A stretch of 47,322 nt of DNA from Pseudomonadota bacterium (lineage in GTDB: Bacteria; Pseudomonadota; Gammaproteobacteria; Berkiellales; Berkiellaceae): the NCBI GenBank assembly GCA_018241965.1, contig JAFECS010000015.1, positions 105,638-152,959 of the forward strand, in the 5' to 3' direction. The notes under the pieces were generated by a model. That model was not told the origin of the DNA. It did no database searches and saw nothing but the letters and a program-made list of their open reading frames with translations. This document shows positions 32,026 through 40,163 of this stretch, piece by piece. Made by a program: the position numbers and the translations under genes. Position 1 is the first letter of the stretch, and each line of letters opens with the position of its first letter.

Positions 32026-33009
32026 TTATTTGCGCTGTGCTCTAGCAGATCTACGTTGGATCTGCGGTTCTTTTATTCTTACAGCCGTTTTTCTATGACG
32101 CCTAGCCCCAAAAGAGTGCAAAATGGGTTTTGGCTGGTTTTTGCGCTCATAAAGATCTTGGTCTTCTCGGGTAAACCGGATCTTATCCCCTGATAATTGA
32201 ATGTTAAATTGTTCACTTAAGTGCTTTTCTAAGGTTCTGACTGTGGTAAATGTACTTCTTTTTATAACACTTTGATCATCAGATACAGTTAAATAATCAT
32301 TGAGTATGCGTATGCGGCCGTTTTTAGCAGCGCCTATTTTATAGGGCTTTGTACATAACATGGTTTTGCTAAACATACATTCTGGATCTAACGGCGAACT
32401 CTCAATACGGTTAACCCGCTGATAGTCTTCAAAGCTGGCAGGGGCTGTATTAATGCCATAAAGGCTTTCCCAGGAATCTTTGTCCCAAACTTGGCATTCA
32501 AAAGCATATTCTTTGCTTTTAATAATTCTAAATTTTTCTGAAAATTGCTTATATTCTCCCGCTTTTAATAACACAGGAGAAAGCAGCCCCACGCTGCCAA
32601 ACCCAGCATCCACTAAATATTGATTACCTTCCACGGTGACAATGCTTGCGCAATGTTTAGAACGTTCCCCTTTGGGGGAATCCGTGCCCCACATCGTGTC
32701 ACATAAAATTGGCGTAACTTTAAAACCAAAACTTTCAAGCATGTTTTGTAACAGCCAATTGATGACTACACAATGACCACCTCTATTTTCAGTGACACAG
32801 CGCTTAAAAACGGCATCAAAGTCTAAAGACATATTGCGTGAGGGCGCATTATCTAAAGTGCTGTCGTGCACGCCGATGGTTTCAAAGGGAAAGGTAAAAA
32901 TATGCCCTTCAACAATTTTTTTTAATGTTTCAAAAGTTGAAGTAACATTTCCAGAAAAACCTATTTTTTTAAGATAAGCTTCTTTTTGAGCTTGATTTGG
33001 TAAAGGCAT
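32026..33009 (-). CDS. Arylamine N-acetyltransferase family protein
   Basis: 327 aa. NAT enzymes move an acetyl group from acetyl-CoA to arylamines, hydrazines or related acceptors through a cysteine intermediate. The Cys-His-Asp triad is visible as RGGHC80, SKH119CASIV and YLVD134AGFG. HIFTFPFETIGVH (36-48) is the usual IPFENL-type segment. The active-site loop reads RGGHCVVIN where most NATs have RGGYCFEQN, so this is a divergent member. The C-terminus is basic (RRHRKTAVRIKEPQIQRRSARAQRK) and longer than usual; its last ~20 residues come from sequence adjoining the repeat element and may be an acquired tail. It begins 8 bp after the permease stop, so the two are an operon. Substrate unknown. 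Confidence 0.85.
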   Translation of the reverse strand: MPLPNQAQKEAYLKKIGFSGNVTSTFETLKKIVEGHIFTFPFETIGVHDSTLDNAPSRNMSLDFDAVFKRCVTENRGGHCVVINWLLQNMLESFGFKVTPILCDTMWGTDSPKGERSKHCASIVTVEGNQYLVDAGFGSVGLLSPVLLKAGEYKQFSEKFRIIKSKEYAFECQVWDKDSWESLYGINTAPASFEDYQRVNRIESSPLDPECMFSKTMLCTKPYKIGAAKNGRIRILNDYLTVSDDQSVIKRSTFTTVRTLEKHLSEQFNIQLSGDKIRFTREDQDLYERKNQPKPILHSFGARRHRKTAVRIKEPQIQRRSARAQRK

Positions 33010-33017
33010 AGTATCGT

Positions 33018-34448
33018 TTAATGGTTAGGATGGCTTTTTTTCTTTTTATGATGGTGCCATATAAAAGGTGGCGCACTAAATACGATAATACCACTTAACA
33101 AGATAACAAAATAGGTTTTGTTATCAATAAATTGATATTCTTCAGGGGGAATAAAGCCCAAACAAAAAGCCACAACGCAAAATAAGGCACCACTGCCAGC
33201 AACGACCCACAAACCTATTTTGCCCCCGGGAATTTGATAAAGCCGTGGCGTGTCTGGCTGGGTGTAGCGCAATTTAATTACGCTTAAAAAAATCATAAAG
33301 TACATCATCAGGATCAGCTGGGCTGCTTGCGTTTGGAAGATCCAATAAAACTGATTCATGGTGGGGATAAATAAGTTCATGCTAATCAACAGCGTGCCAA
33401 TAATCGCCTGCATCAGCAAGATGGCAACCGGCGAACCAAAGCGATTGGTATATTTTGTAAACTCAGGTAAATCATTATTTTGAGCACTGGTCAGCAGCCC
33501 TTTACTTGGCCCCAAAATCCACGTGTTTAATAGCGCCAGCCCGCCAGCCACAGACAACAAAGCAAACAATGGAACCGCCCAGGGGATCTCCAAAAAGGTG
33601 AAAAAGGTTTTCATTGCTTGCATCATTCCAGCGGAAAGATGCAGATCATCTTTGGGAATGACAATCGCAATAGATAAAGCACCTAGTACATAAAGCACAA
33701 TAATAATTATGGCAGCAATAAAAGTAGCTCTGGGGAAAGTGCGTTGGGGGTTTTTAGTGTCTTGTACGTAAAAAGCCGCTACTTCAATGCCGGCAAACCC
33801 AAGTGCTACCACCGTAAAATAGGAGAGGGACGAAAATGAAAAATCCGGTAAAAAAGTGCTACTTGAAAAAGTGATGTGGGTGGGTTGGCCGCTGGTTAAC
33901 CAATAACTCCCCAAAGCGACAATAGCCAGGCCTGGAATAATACTGCCTGCAATAATCCCAACGGTACTGACCCAACCTGAGGTTTGTGTACCTAAGAAGT
34001 TAAGAAAGGTGCCAGACCAAAGAACAGCCAGCATTACAGCAAGCATAAAATAACGATGCTCAACTAAGTGTGGATTGATGCAATAGGCGATGCTTGAGGC
34101 AATAAATGATAAAACTGTAGGCAACCATACCACGCTTTCAATCCATTCTAGCCAGACAGCTAAAGCACCAGAGCGGATCCCAAATGCTTCTTTAACCCAG
34201 GCATAAACCCCGCCTTTTTTAGGCCAGCCTGAAGCAAGCTCTGCACAGGAAAGAGCAACGGGGATAAAAAATACGAGGGATGCTAGCGACAATATAAAAA
34301 CAACAGAGAAACCGTTTTTAGCCAGGGTAGGTAAATTTCGCAATGCAATAATCGCCGAGACACTGATCATCGAAAGCGTGAAAACGCCAAGTACACGACC
34401 AGGCTTACCTTGCTGATGAGCCACTAAATTGGTTTCCTTTGTTTGCAT
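33018..34448 (-). CDS. APC superfamily amino acid permease
   Basis: 476 aa with about twelve hydrophobic helices and the APC signature VFTLSMISVSAIIALRNLP near the start, then CAELASGWPKKGGVYAWVKEAFG (helix 2-3 loop) and LGFAGIEVAAFYVQDTKNPQRTFPRA. These match the glutamate:GABA/basic amino-acid antiporter-like branch (YjeM/GadC-like). It is the first gene of a leftward pair with the N-acetyltransferase and shares a 68-bp divergent region with the saccharopine dehydrogenase gene. Because the genes on the other side degrade lysine, lysine or a product of it is a reasonable transport guess, not shown by sequence. Confidence 0.88.
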   Translation of the reverse strand: MQTKETNLVAHQQGKPGRVLGVFTLSMISVSAIIALRNLPTLAKNGFSVVFILSLASLVFFIPVALSCAELASGWPKKGGVYAWVKEAFGIRSGALAVWLEWIESVVWLPTVLSFIASSIAYCINPHLVEHRYFMLAVMLAVLWSGTFLNFLGTQTSGWVSTVGIIAGSIIPGLAIVALGSYWLTSGQPTHITFSSSTFLPDFSFSSLSYFTVVALGFAGIEVAAFYVQDTKNPQRTFPRATFIAAIIIIVLYVLGALSIAIVIPKDDLHLSAGMMQAMKTFFTFLEIPWAVPLFALLSVAGGLALLNTWILGPSKGLLTSAQNNDLPEFTKYTNRFGSPVAILLMQAIIGTLLISMNLFIPTMNQFYWIFQTQAAQLILMMYFMIFLSVIKLRYTQPDTPRLYQIPGGKIGLWVVAGSGALFCVVAFCLGFIPPEEYQFIDNKTYFVILLSGIIVFSAPPFIWHHHKKKKSHPNH

Positions 34449-34516
34449 TTACAAAGGCGCTAATAGTAGCATCGTTTTATAGAATTGAAACATTAGTTTT
34501 AACGTAGGGACACGTT

Positions 34517-35602
34517 GTGGCTAGACAGGAAATTTTGGTTGCAGGTTCAGGGAAGATAGGCACATTGGTCGCGGTGCTACTTGCTGCAACAGAAGACTAC
34601 CATGTTCATCTTATCGATATTGCTCATCAGTCACTCAACTTAGCTCATGGACAGTATGCCTTAACCCAACATGTGTTGGATGTGAATGACCATAGTGCGC
34701 TAAGCACTTATGTGACACAGCATGGCATTAAAACCGTTGTTTCTTGCTTGCCCTATTTTTGTAACCAAGCCATTGCTACCTTGGCCGCCAAACATCATTT
34801 ACATTATTTTGATTTAACCGAAGACACCAACGTCTTTGATGCCATTGAACAGTTGGCCTTACAGGCAACGCATGCCTTTGTTCCTCAATGCGGGGTGGCC
34901 CCAGGTTTTATTAATATTGTCACCAATGATCTTATTAAACGCTTCAATCCGGTGAAATCTGCACTCTTGCGCGTTGGCGCGTTGCCCGCTTATCCGCATA
35001 ATGCGCTCAAATATGCGCTCACCTGGTCAACGGATGGTTTAATTAATGAATATGGTAATCCTTGTTATGGCATTAAAGATTTTCAACAAGTAACGATGTC
35101 ACCGCTTGAAGATCTAGAAACCATTACCATTGATGGTGTTGAATATGAAGCTTTTAATACTTCAGGTGGCGTGGGGCATTTAACCCATGCCTATCAAGGC
35201 ACTGTTGAAACCATGAATTATAAAACATTACGTTACCCAGGCCATTGTGAAAAAATGCGCCTGTTAATGAACGATCTTAAATTAAACAAAGACAGAGCCA
35301 ATTTAAAACATATTCTTGAAGAAGCTTTACCAAAAACCAATCAGGATGTGGTGATTATTTATGCTGCGGTAGATGGTATGCAGCATGGGGAATATATGGA
35401 AGAAACTTTTGTTAAAAAGATCTACCCCAAATCCTTTGCTGGCAGAATGTGGTCGGCCATTCAAACAGCCACAGCAACATCTGCTTGTGCAGTTATTGAT
35501 ATTGTACATAAAACACCAGATCTGCAAAAAGGGTTGATTTTGCAAGAATCTATTCCCTTGGACACATTTTTTAAAAACAGATTTGGTCAATTTTATCTTT
35601 AA
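34517..35602 (+). CDS. Saccharopine dehydrogenase family protein
   Basis: 361 aa. ILVAGSGKIGTLVAVLLAATEDYHVHLIDI is the Rossmann NAD(P) site (GxGxxG at 10-15), then VVSCLPYFCNQAIATLAAKHHLHYFDLTED and FVPQCGVAPGFINIVTNDLI, with the GxAPG motif of saccharopine dehydrogenases. The enzyme class splits saccharopine to glutamate and alpha-aminoadipate semialdehyde (or makes saccharopine in reverse). The start is GTG with AGGGA ahead. The next gene, 15 bp downstream, is an ALDH7-type aminoadipate-semialdehyde dehydrogenase, which fits the degradative direction. No separate lysine-ketoglutarate reductase is in the window. Confidence 0.85.
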   Translation: MARQEILVAGSGKIGTLVAVLLAATEDYHVHLIDIAHQSLNLAHGQYALTQHVLDVNDHSALSTYVTQHGIKTVVSCLPYFCNQAIATLAAKHHLHYFDLTEDTNVFDAIEQLALQATHAFVPQCGVAPGFINIVTNDLIKRFNPVKSALLRVGALPAYPHNALKYALTWSTDGLINEYGNPCYGIKDFQQVTMSPLEDLETITIDGVEYEAFNTSGGVGHLTHAYQGTVETMNYKTLRYPGHCEKMRLLMNDLKLNKDRANLKHILEEALPKTNQDVVIIYAAVDGMQHGEYMEETFVKKIYPKSFAGRMWSAIQTATATSACAVIDIVHKTPDLQKGLILQESIPLDTFFKNRFGQFYL

Positions 35603-35617
35603 TCAAAAGGTTTAAAA

Positions 35618-37135
35618 ATGGATTTTTTAAAAGCTTTAGGACTCCAAACGAATAATCCAGGGGCATGTGCTGAAGGTCACTGGTTAACCAGCAATACGAC
35701 GAAAATAATGTCCATCAATCCTGCTAATGGGCAAGATATCGCCAGTGTTCAGGCTTGCACAAGAAGCGATTATGAACAAGTTATCGCTAAATCTTTAAGT
35801 ACCTTTTTACAATGGCGCCAAATGCCTGCCCCAAAGCGCGGCGAACTCATTCGCCGTTTAGGGAATAAATTAAGAGAAAATAAAGACGCACTGGGTAGCC
35901 TGGTTGCCTATGAAATGGGCAAAAGCAAAGCCGAAGGCGATGGTGAAGTACAAGAAATGGTAGATATGGCAGATTTTGCCGTGGGTCAATCGCGAATGCT
36001 TTATGGATTAACTATGCCATCTGAACGAAGTCAGCATCGCTTAGTTGAACAATGGCACCCTTATGGTGTTACTGGCGTGATTACTTCTTTTAATTTTCCC
36101 GTTGCAGTATGGGCTTGGAATGCTTTTATTGCGGCGGTGTGCGGCAATACGGTTGTGTGGAAACCCTCTTCTAAAACGCCATTATGCGCTGTGGCCGTTC
36201 AAAAACTATGCAACGAAGTGATGCATGATTTTGGGGTGGAAGGGGTGTTTAACTTATTTATCCCTGAAGATCACGCTATTGCCGATGCTTTTATCAATGA
36301 TCCGCGTGTGCCGCTTATTTCATTTACCGGCTCCACCGCCGTGGGCCAACAAGTGAATGAAAAAATTGCCAAAAAAATGGGCCGCGTTATTTTGGAACTA
36401 GGGGGCAATAATGCTGTTATAGTCGATGAAACGGCCGATTTAAACTTAGCCATCCCCGCCATTGTGTTTGGCGCTATTGGCACAGCAGGTCAGCGTTGCA
36501 CTACCACCCGAAGAGTTTTTGTGCATCAAAAACACTATGATGAAGTCGTTGCGCGTCTTGTGCATGCTTATCAACAAGTGACTATCGGCGATCCTTTAGA
36601 TAATCGTAATACCATGGGGCCCTTGATTGATAATGCAGCGAAAATGGCTTTTGTTAAAGCTATCGATGAAATTAAGTTACTTGGGGGAGAAATTTTATTT
36701 GGTGGCAATGCACTTCAAAGGCCAGGATTTTTTGTAGAGCCAACTTTAGTTCGTGCTAACCCTGCTTGGCCGATTGTGCAACGTGAGACTTTTGCGCCCA
36801 TCTTATACATTATGCCTTATCAAAAATTTTCAGAAGCAATCAATGCACAAAATGCAGTTAGCCAAGGATTATCTTCAGCATTATTTACCAATTCAGTACG
36901 TCACAGTGAATATTTTCTGTCAGCCATGGGCAGTGATTGTGGCATTGCCAATATCAATGTGGGCACCTCGGGGGCTGAAATTGGTGGCGCGTTTGGCGGA
37001 GAAAAAATGACAGGTGGTGGCAGAGAATCGGGATCAGATGCTTGGAAAGCCTATATGCGTAGACAAACCAATACCATTAACTGGGGCAAAACTTTGCCCT
37101 TAGCACAGGGGATAAACTTTAAAATTCCAACATAG
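35618..37135 (+). CDS. ALDH7-type aldehyde dehydrogenase (alpha-aminoadipic semialdehyde dehydrogenase)
   Basis: 505 aa, close to antiquitin/AmaB: oxidises L-2-aminoadipate-6-semialdehyde to L-2-aminoadipate with NAD+. Family-specific segments: ITSFNFPVAVWAWNAFIAAVCGNTVVWKPSSKTPL (cofactor site), LELGGNNAVIV (catalytic Glu), FGAIGTAGQRCTTTRRVFVH (catalytic Cys about 293), GSDCGIANINVGTSGAEIGGAFGGEKMTGGGRESGSDAWKAYMRR, which is the signature that sets ALDH7 apart from other ALDHs. It is translated just after the saccharopine dehydrogenase with AAAAGG ahead of the ATG. The pair forms the last steps of the saccharopine route for lysine breakdown. Confidence 0.93.
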   Translation: MDFLKALGLQTNNPGACAEGHWLTSNTTKIMSINPANGQDIASVQACTRSDYEQVIAKSLSTFLQWRQMPAPKRGELIRRLGNKLRENKDALGSLVAYEMGKSKAEGDGEVQEMVDMADFAVGQSRMLYGLTMPSERSQHRLVEQWHPYGVTGVITSFNFPVAVWAWNAFIAAVCGNTVVWKPSSKTPLCAVAVQKLCNEVMHDFGVEGVFNLFIPEDHAIADAFINDPRVPLISFTGSTAVGQQVNEKIAKKMGRVILELGGNNAVIVDETADLNLAIPAIVFGAIGTAGQRCTTTRRVFVHQKHYDEVVARLVHAYQQVTIGDPLDNRNTMGPLIDNAAKMAFVKAIDEIKLLGGEILFGGNALQRPGFFVEPTLVRANPAWPIVQRETFAPILYIMPYQKFSEAINAQNAVSQGLSSALFTNSVRHSEYFLSAMGSDCGIANINVGTSGAEIGGAFGGEKMTGGGRESGSDAWKAYMRRQTNTINWGKTLPLAQGINFKIPT

Positions 37136-37140
37136 TTTGT

Positions 37141-37190
37141 TTACGTGCAAAGCTGATCTCTGTTATCTTTGCTGGGTTCATCGCACGTAA
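37141..37190 (+). promoter_or_regulatory. Nested inverted repeats upstream of fadD
   Basis: TTACGTGC (37141-37148) and GCACGTAA (37183-37190) are perfect 8-bp complements. Inside them CAAAG (37148-37152) and CTTTG (37167-37171) also pair. The structure begins 5 bases after the ALDH stop and ends 33 bases before the fadD start. It could be a terminator-like hairpin for the lysine operon, a leader structure or a regulator site for fadD. No T-run follows. Confidence 0.45.
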
Positions 37191-37223
37191 TAATTAGGAA
37201 TTATAACTTACAAGGGGAGCTGT

Positions 37224-38912
37224 GTGGAGAAAATTTGGCTTAAAAATTATGAACCAGGTGTTCCACCGACGATTGATCCTAATTCTTATGCTTCATTAGT
37301 TCAGCTTGCAAAAGAGTCCTTTGAAAAATTTGCTGATAAGCCTTGTTATTCCAACATGGGCAAAACGCTCACTTATAGGCAAATAGACACTTTAAGCCAA
37401 ACTTTTGCAGATTTTTTAGTGAACACTTGCAAATTGGTAAAAGGCGATAGAGTCGCTATTGTGCTACCCAATGTGTTGCAGTACCCAGTTGTGATGTTTG
37501 GAATACATCGCGCAGGGATGGTGGCAGTGAATGTGAACCCCCTTTATACCCCACGCGAATTAAAAGAAATATTAAATGACTCTGGGGCAAAGTGTGTAAT
37601 CATTTTGGAAAATTTTGCCCATGTATTACAAGAAGTGTTACCTGCGACCATCGTTCAACATATTGTTGTTACCTCACTGGGGGATCTATTAGGTTGTATC
37701 AAAGGTTCATTGGTTAATTTTGTTGTTAAATATATTAAAAAAATGGTGCCCACTTGGACTATACCCGATGCACATCATTTCAAAGCAATCATGAGTGGCA
37801 AACCTAAAAAATTTACGGATGCCAATGTAACTGGTGATGATATTGCTTACCTGCAATATACCGGAGGTACCACGGGTGGGCTTAAAGGCGCTATCCTTAC
37901 ACATCGCAATATGGTAGCCAATGTGTTGCAAGCTTACGCTTGGGTAGGACAATTTTTACATCAGAAGATGGAAGGGGGAATTATCACCGCCTTGCCGCTT
38001 TATCATATTTTTTCATTAACCGCTAACTGCTTGGTCTTTTTAAAAGCGGGGATCCCCAATATTTTAATTACCAACCCACGTGATATTCCTGGTTTTGTGA
38101 AAGAACTTAAAAAGAATCCATTTTGCGTTATGACCGGCGTAAATACTTTATTTAATGCATTACTACACAACGAAGAATTTTGCAGCCTGGACTTTTCAAA
38201 GTTTAAATTTACCTTAGGCGGAGGCATGGCGGTGCAAAAAGCCGTGGCACAGCGTTGGAAAGAAGTAACCGGCGTTCCTTTAATTGAAGCTTACGGTTTA
38301 ACAGAGACCTGCCCTGCCGTAACCATTAACCCCATGACCCTAACAGATTATAACGGCAGCATAGGTTTGCCTATCCCTTCTACGGAGGTGAAAATTTGTG
38401 ATGAAAATGGTAATGAATTGCCTGTTGGCGAAACAGGGGAGCTCTGTGTAAAAGGCCCACAGGTGATGAAAGGTTATTGGAATAAACCAGAAGCAACAGC
38501 CCTGGTCCTTAGTCCTGATGGCTGGCTACGCACCGGCGACGTTGCTACTGTCGATAATCAAGGTTTTTTTAGGATAGTTGATCGCAAAAAAGATATGATC
38601 ATTGTCTCTGGCTTTAATGTTTATCCTAATGAAGTCGAAGATGTTATTGCCCAAATGAAAGAAGTCCGTGAAGTGGCTGTTATTGGGGTTAAAAGCGCAT
38701 CCCATGGTGAAATTGTTAAAGCCTTTATTGTTCGTAAAGATCCCACCTTAACCGCAGAGCAAGTGATTGCATTTTGTCACAAAGAGCTCACTGGCTATAA
38801 AGTGCCTAAAGAAGTTGAGTTTAGAGCGGAATTACCTAAAACCAATGTCGGTAAAGTGTTAAGACGGGCATTGCGAGAAGAAGAGTTGAAGTTAGATAAG
38901 ATGTATCCTTAA
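37224..38912 (+). CDS. fadD: Long-chain fatty acid-CoA ligase FadD
   Basis: 562 aa; activates free long-chain fatty acids to acyl-CoA with ATP, at the inner face of the inner membrane. Strong colinear similarity to E. coli FadD is evident: MEKIWLKNYEPGVP, VNVNPLYTPRELKEILNDSGAK, VNFVVKYIKKMVP, the P-loop LQYTGGTTGGLKGAILTHRNM, ALPLYHIFSLTANCL, EAYGLTETCP, ELCVKGPQVMKGYW, DGWLRTGDVATVD and the FACS motif FRIVDRKKDMIIVSGFNVYPNEVED, ending LPKTNVGKVLRRALR. The start is GTG with AAGGGGAG ahead. FadE is also encoded in the window (43204), though in a separate unit. Confidence 0.96.
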   Translation: MEKIWLKNYEPGVPPTIDPNSYASLVQLAKESFEKFADKPCYSNMGKTLTYRQIDTLSQTFADFLVNTCKLVKGDRVAIVLPNVLQYPVVMFGIHRAGMVAVNVNPLYTPRELKEILNDSGAKCVIILENFAHVLQEVLPATIVQHIVVTSLGDLLGCIKGSLVNFVVKYIKKMVPTWTIPDAHHFKAIMSGKPKKFTDANVTGDDIAYLQYTGGTTGGLKGAILTHRNMVANVLQAYAWVGQFLHQKMEGGIITALPLYHIFSLTANCLVFLKAGIPNILITNPRDIPGFVKELKKNPFCVMTGVNTLFNALLHNEEFCSLDFSKFKFTLGGGMAVQKAVAQRWKEVTGVPLIEAYGLTETCPAVTINPMTLTDYNGSIGLPIPSTEVKICDENGNELPVGETGELCVKGPQVMKGYWNKPEATALVLSPDGWLRTGDVATVDNQGFFRIVDRKKDMIIVSGFNVYPNEVEDVIAQMKEVREVAVIGVKSASHGEIVKAFIVRKDPTLTAEQVIAFCHKELTGYKVPKEVEFRAELPKTNVGKVLRRALREEELKLDKMYP

Positions 38913-38920
38913 GATTTTTT

Positions 38921-39013
38921 TCCCCTCACCCTAGCCCTCTCCCGCAAGGGGAGAGGTAACAAGATCCTTCTCCCCTTGCGGGAGAAGGTGGCGCGAAGCG
39001 CCGGATGAGGGGG
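38921..39013. repeat. Extragenic palindromic repeat pair
   Basis: Two hairpin units in tandem: CTCTCCCGCAAGGGGAGAG (around 38937-38955) and CCTTCTCCCCTTGCGGGAGA (38966-38985, completed by AGG), flanked by CCCCTCACCCTAGCC on the left and GGCGCGAAGCGCC then GATGAGGGGG on the right. It fills the space between the fadD and minE stops, where the strong hairpins may act as a two-way terminator. Same family as at 31.85-31.98 and 43.01-43.17 kb. Confidence 0.9.
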
Positions 39014-39033
39014 AAATAAATGAGGGTCTTGTC

Positions 39034-39309
39034 TTACCCCGTCTTTACCAAATTACTTCCATCCGGCAAAGTCACATTTAACTCAAGCACCGAATGATCC
39101 CCATTACGTTCCAGTTGAACTTTAATCAGATCTTGATCCACTTTAATGTACTTGCTGATCACTTCTATTAACTCAGTTTGTAGCTGTTTGATAATATCCG
39201 CGCCGCTTTTTCTGGTACTTTCATGAGAAACGATAATTTGTAAACGCTCTTTAGCAACAGAAGCAGAGCGCTTTTGATTAAAAAATCGAAAGAAGTCGAG
39301 TATTCTCAT
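39034..39309 (-). CDS. minE: Cell division topological specificity factor MinE
   Basis: 91 aa, normal length. MRILDFFRFFNQKRSASVAKERLQIIVSHE holds the membrane-targeting helix and the anti-MinCD segment (ASVAKERLQIIVSHE); ELIEVISKYIKVDQDLIKVQLE and VLELNVTLP form the dimerisation sheet. MinE stimulates the MinD ATPase and drives pole-to-pole oscillation, freeing mid-cell for FtsZ. It overlaps the minD stop by 4 bp. Confidence 0.96.
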   Translation of the reverse strand: MRILDFFRFFNQKRSASVAKERLQIIVSHESTRKSGADIIKQLQTELIEVISKYIKVDQDLIKVQLERNGDHSVLELNVTLPDGSNLVKTG

Positions 39310-40139
39310 GCTGGGCTCCGAAACAAAGAGAGTTTATCCAAAAGCTTGCGTGTCCACTTTTTAGAAGCTTCAAAAGGTATTTCTTCTCCCAACAACCGAC
39401 GAACAGCTTGTTCATAAGCGGTGCGCGCATCACTGGGGGTATCTAAGGTAACCGGTATCCCACGGTTTGAAGCATTTAACACAGCAGGAGATTCAGGTAT
39501 AACACCAATTAAGGGTATAGAAAGAATTTCTAATACATCTTCAATTGCTAACATTTCGCCTTTTTTAACGCGTGTATCTGAATATCGGGTCAGCAAAAGA
39601 TGTTCTTTGACGGGTGACTCTTTATTTTCTGCACGTAAGGATTTACTGGATAATACCCCTAAAATTCTGTCTGAGTCGCGTACAGAAGAAACTTCAGGAT
39701 TTGTTACTACAATGGCTTCATCGGCATAATACAGTGCCATCAATGCGCCACGTTCTATCCCAGCTGGGGAATCGCAGATCACAAATTCAAATTCTTTTTT
39801 CAGTTCTTCAATGATTTTAGCAACGCCTTCTTTGGTCAGCGCGTCTTTATCTCTGGTTTGTGAAGCAGGTAAAATATAAAGATTATCAACGCGTTTATCT
39901 TTAATAAGCGCTTGGCTTAAGTTCGCATCGCCATTAATCACGTTAACGAAATCATAAATGACTCGACGTTCACATCCCATGATTAAATCTAGGTTACGTA
40001 AGCCGATGTCAAAATCGATAACGACGGTTTTATGACCTAATTGGGCAAGGCCGGCGCTGATGGCTGCACTGGTAGTGGTTTTACCCACCCCTCCTTTGCC
40101 TGAGGTAATAACAATTACTTTTGATTTCGTGTTGTTCAA
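39306..40139 (-). CDS. minD: Septum site-determining ATPase MinD
   Basis: 277 aa. VIVITSGKGGVGKTTTSAAIS is the deviant Walker A (signature Lys early in KGGVGKT), VVIDFDIGLRNLDLIMG is switch I with Walker A', and FVICDSPAGIERGALMALYYADEAIVV is switch II. The C-terminal amphipathic helix (KWTRKLLDKLSLF) is the membrane-targeting sequence. The start is a TTG preceded by AGAGGAT. MinD recruits MinC to the membrane and is displaced by MinE. Overlaps minE by 4 bp and follows minC by 24 bp. Confidence 0.97.
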   Translation of the reverse strand: MNNTKSKVIVITSGKGGVGKTTTSAAISAGLAQLGHKTVVIDFDIGLRNLDLIMGCERRVIYDFVNVINGDANLSQALIKDKRVDNLYILPASQTRDKDALTKEGVAKIIEELKKEFEFVICDSPAGIERGALMALYYADEAIVVTNPEVSSVRDSDRILGVLSSKSLRAENKESPVKEHLLLTRYSDTRVKKGEMLAIEDVLEILSIPLIGVIPESPAVLNASNRGIPVTLDTPSDARTAYEQAVRRLLGEEIPFEASKKWTRKLLDKLSLFRSPA

Positions 40140-40163
40140 GGTGGTTATCCTCTTATTCGAAAA

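Noticed and set aside
34449..34516. Lysine riboswitch ahead of the permease or saccharopine dehydrogenase
   Set aside because: Only 68 bp separate the divergent starts, too short for the aptamer, and no matching motifs are seen.
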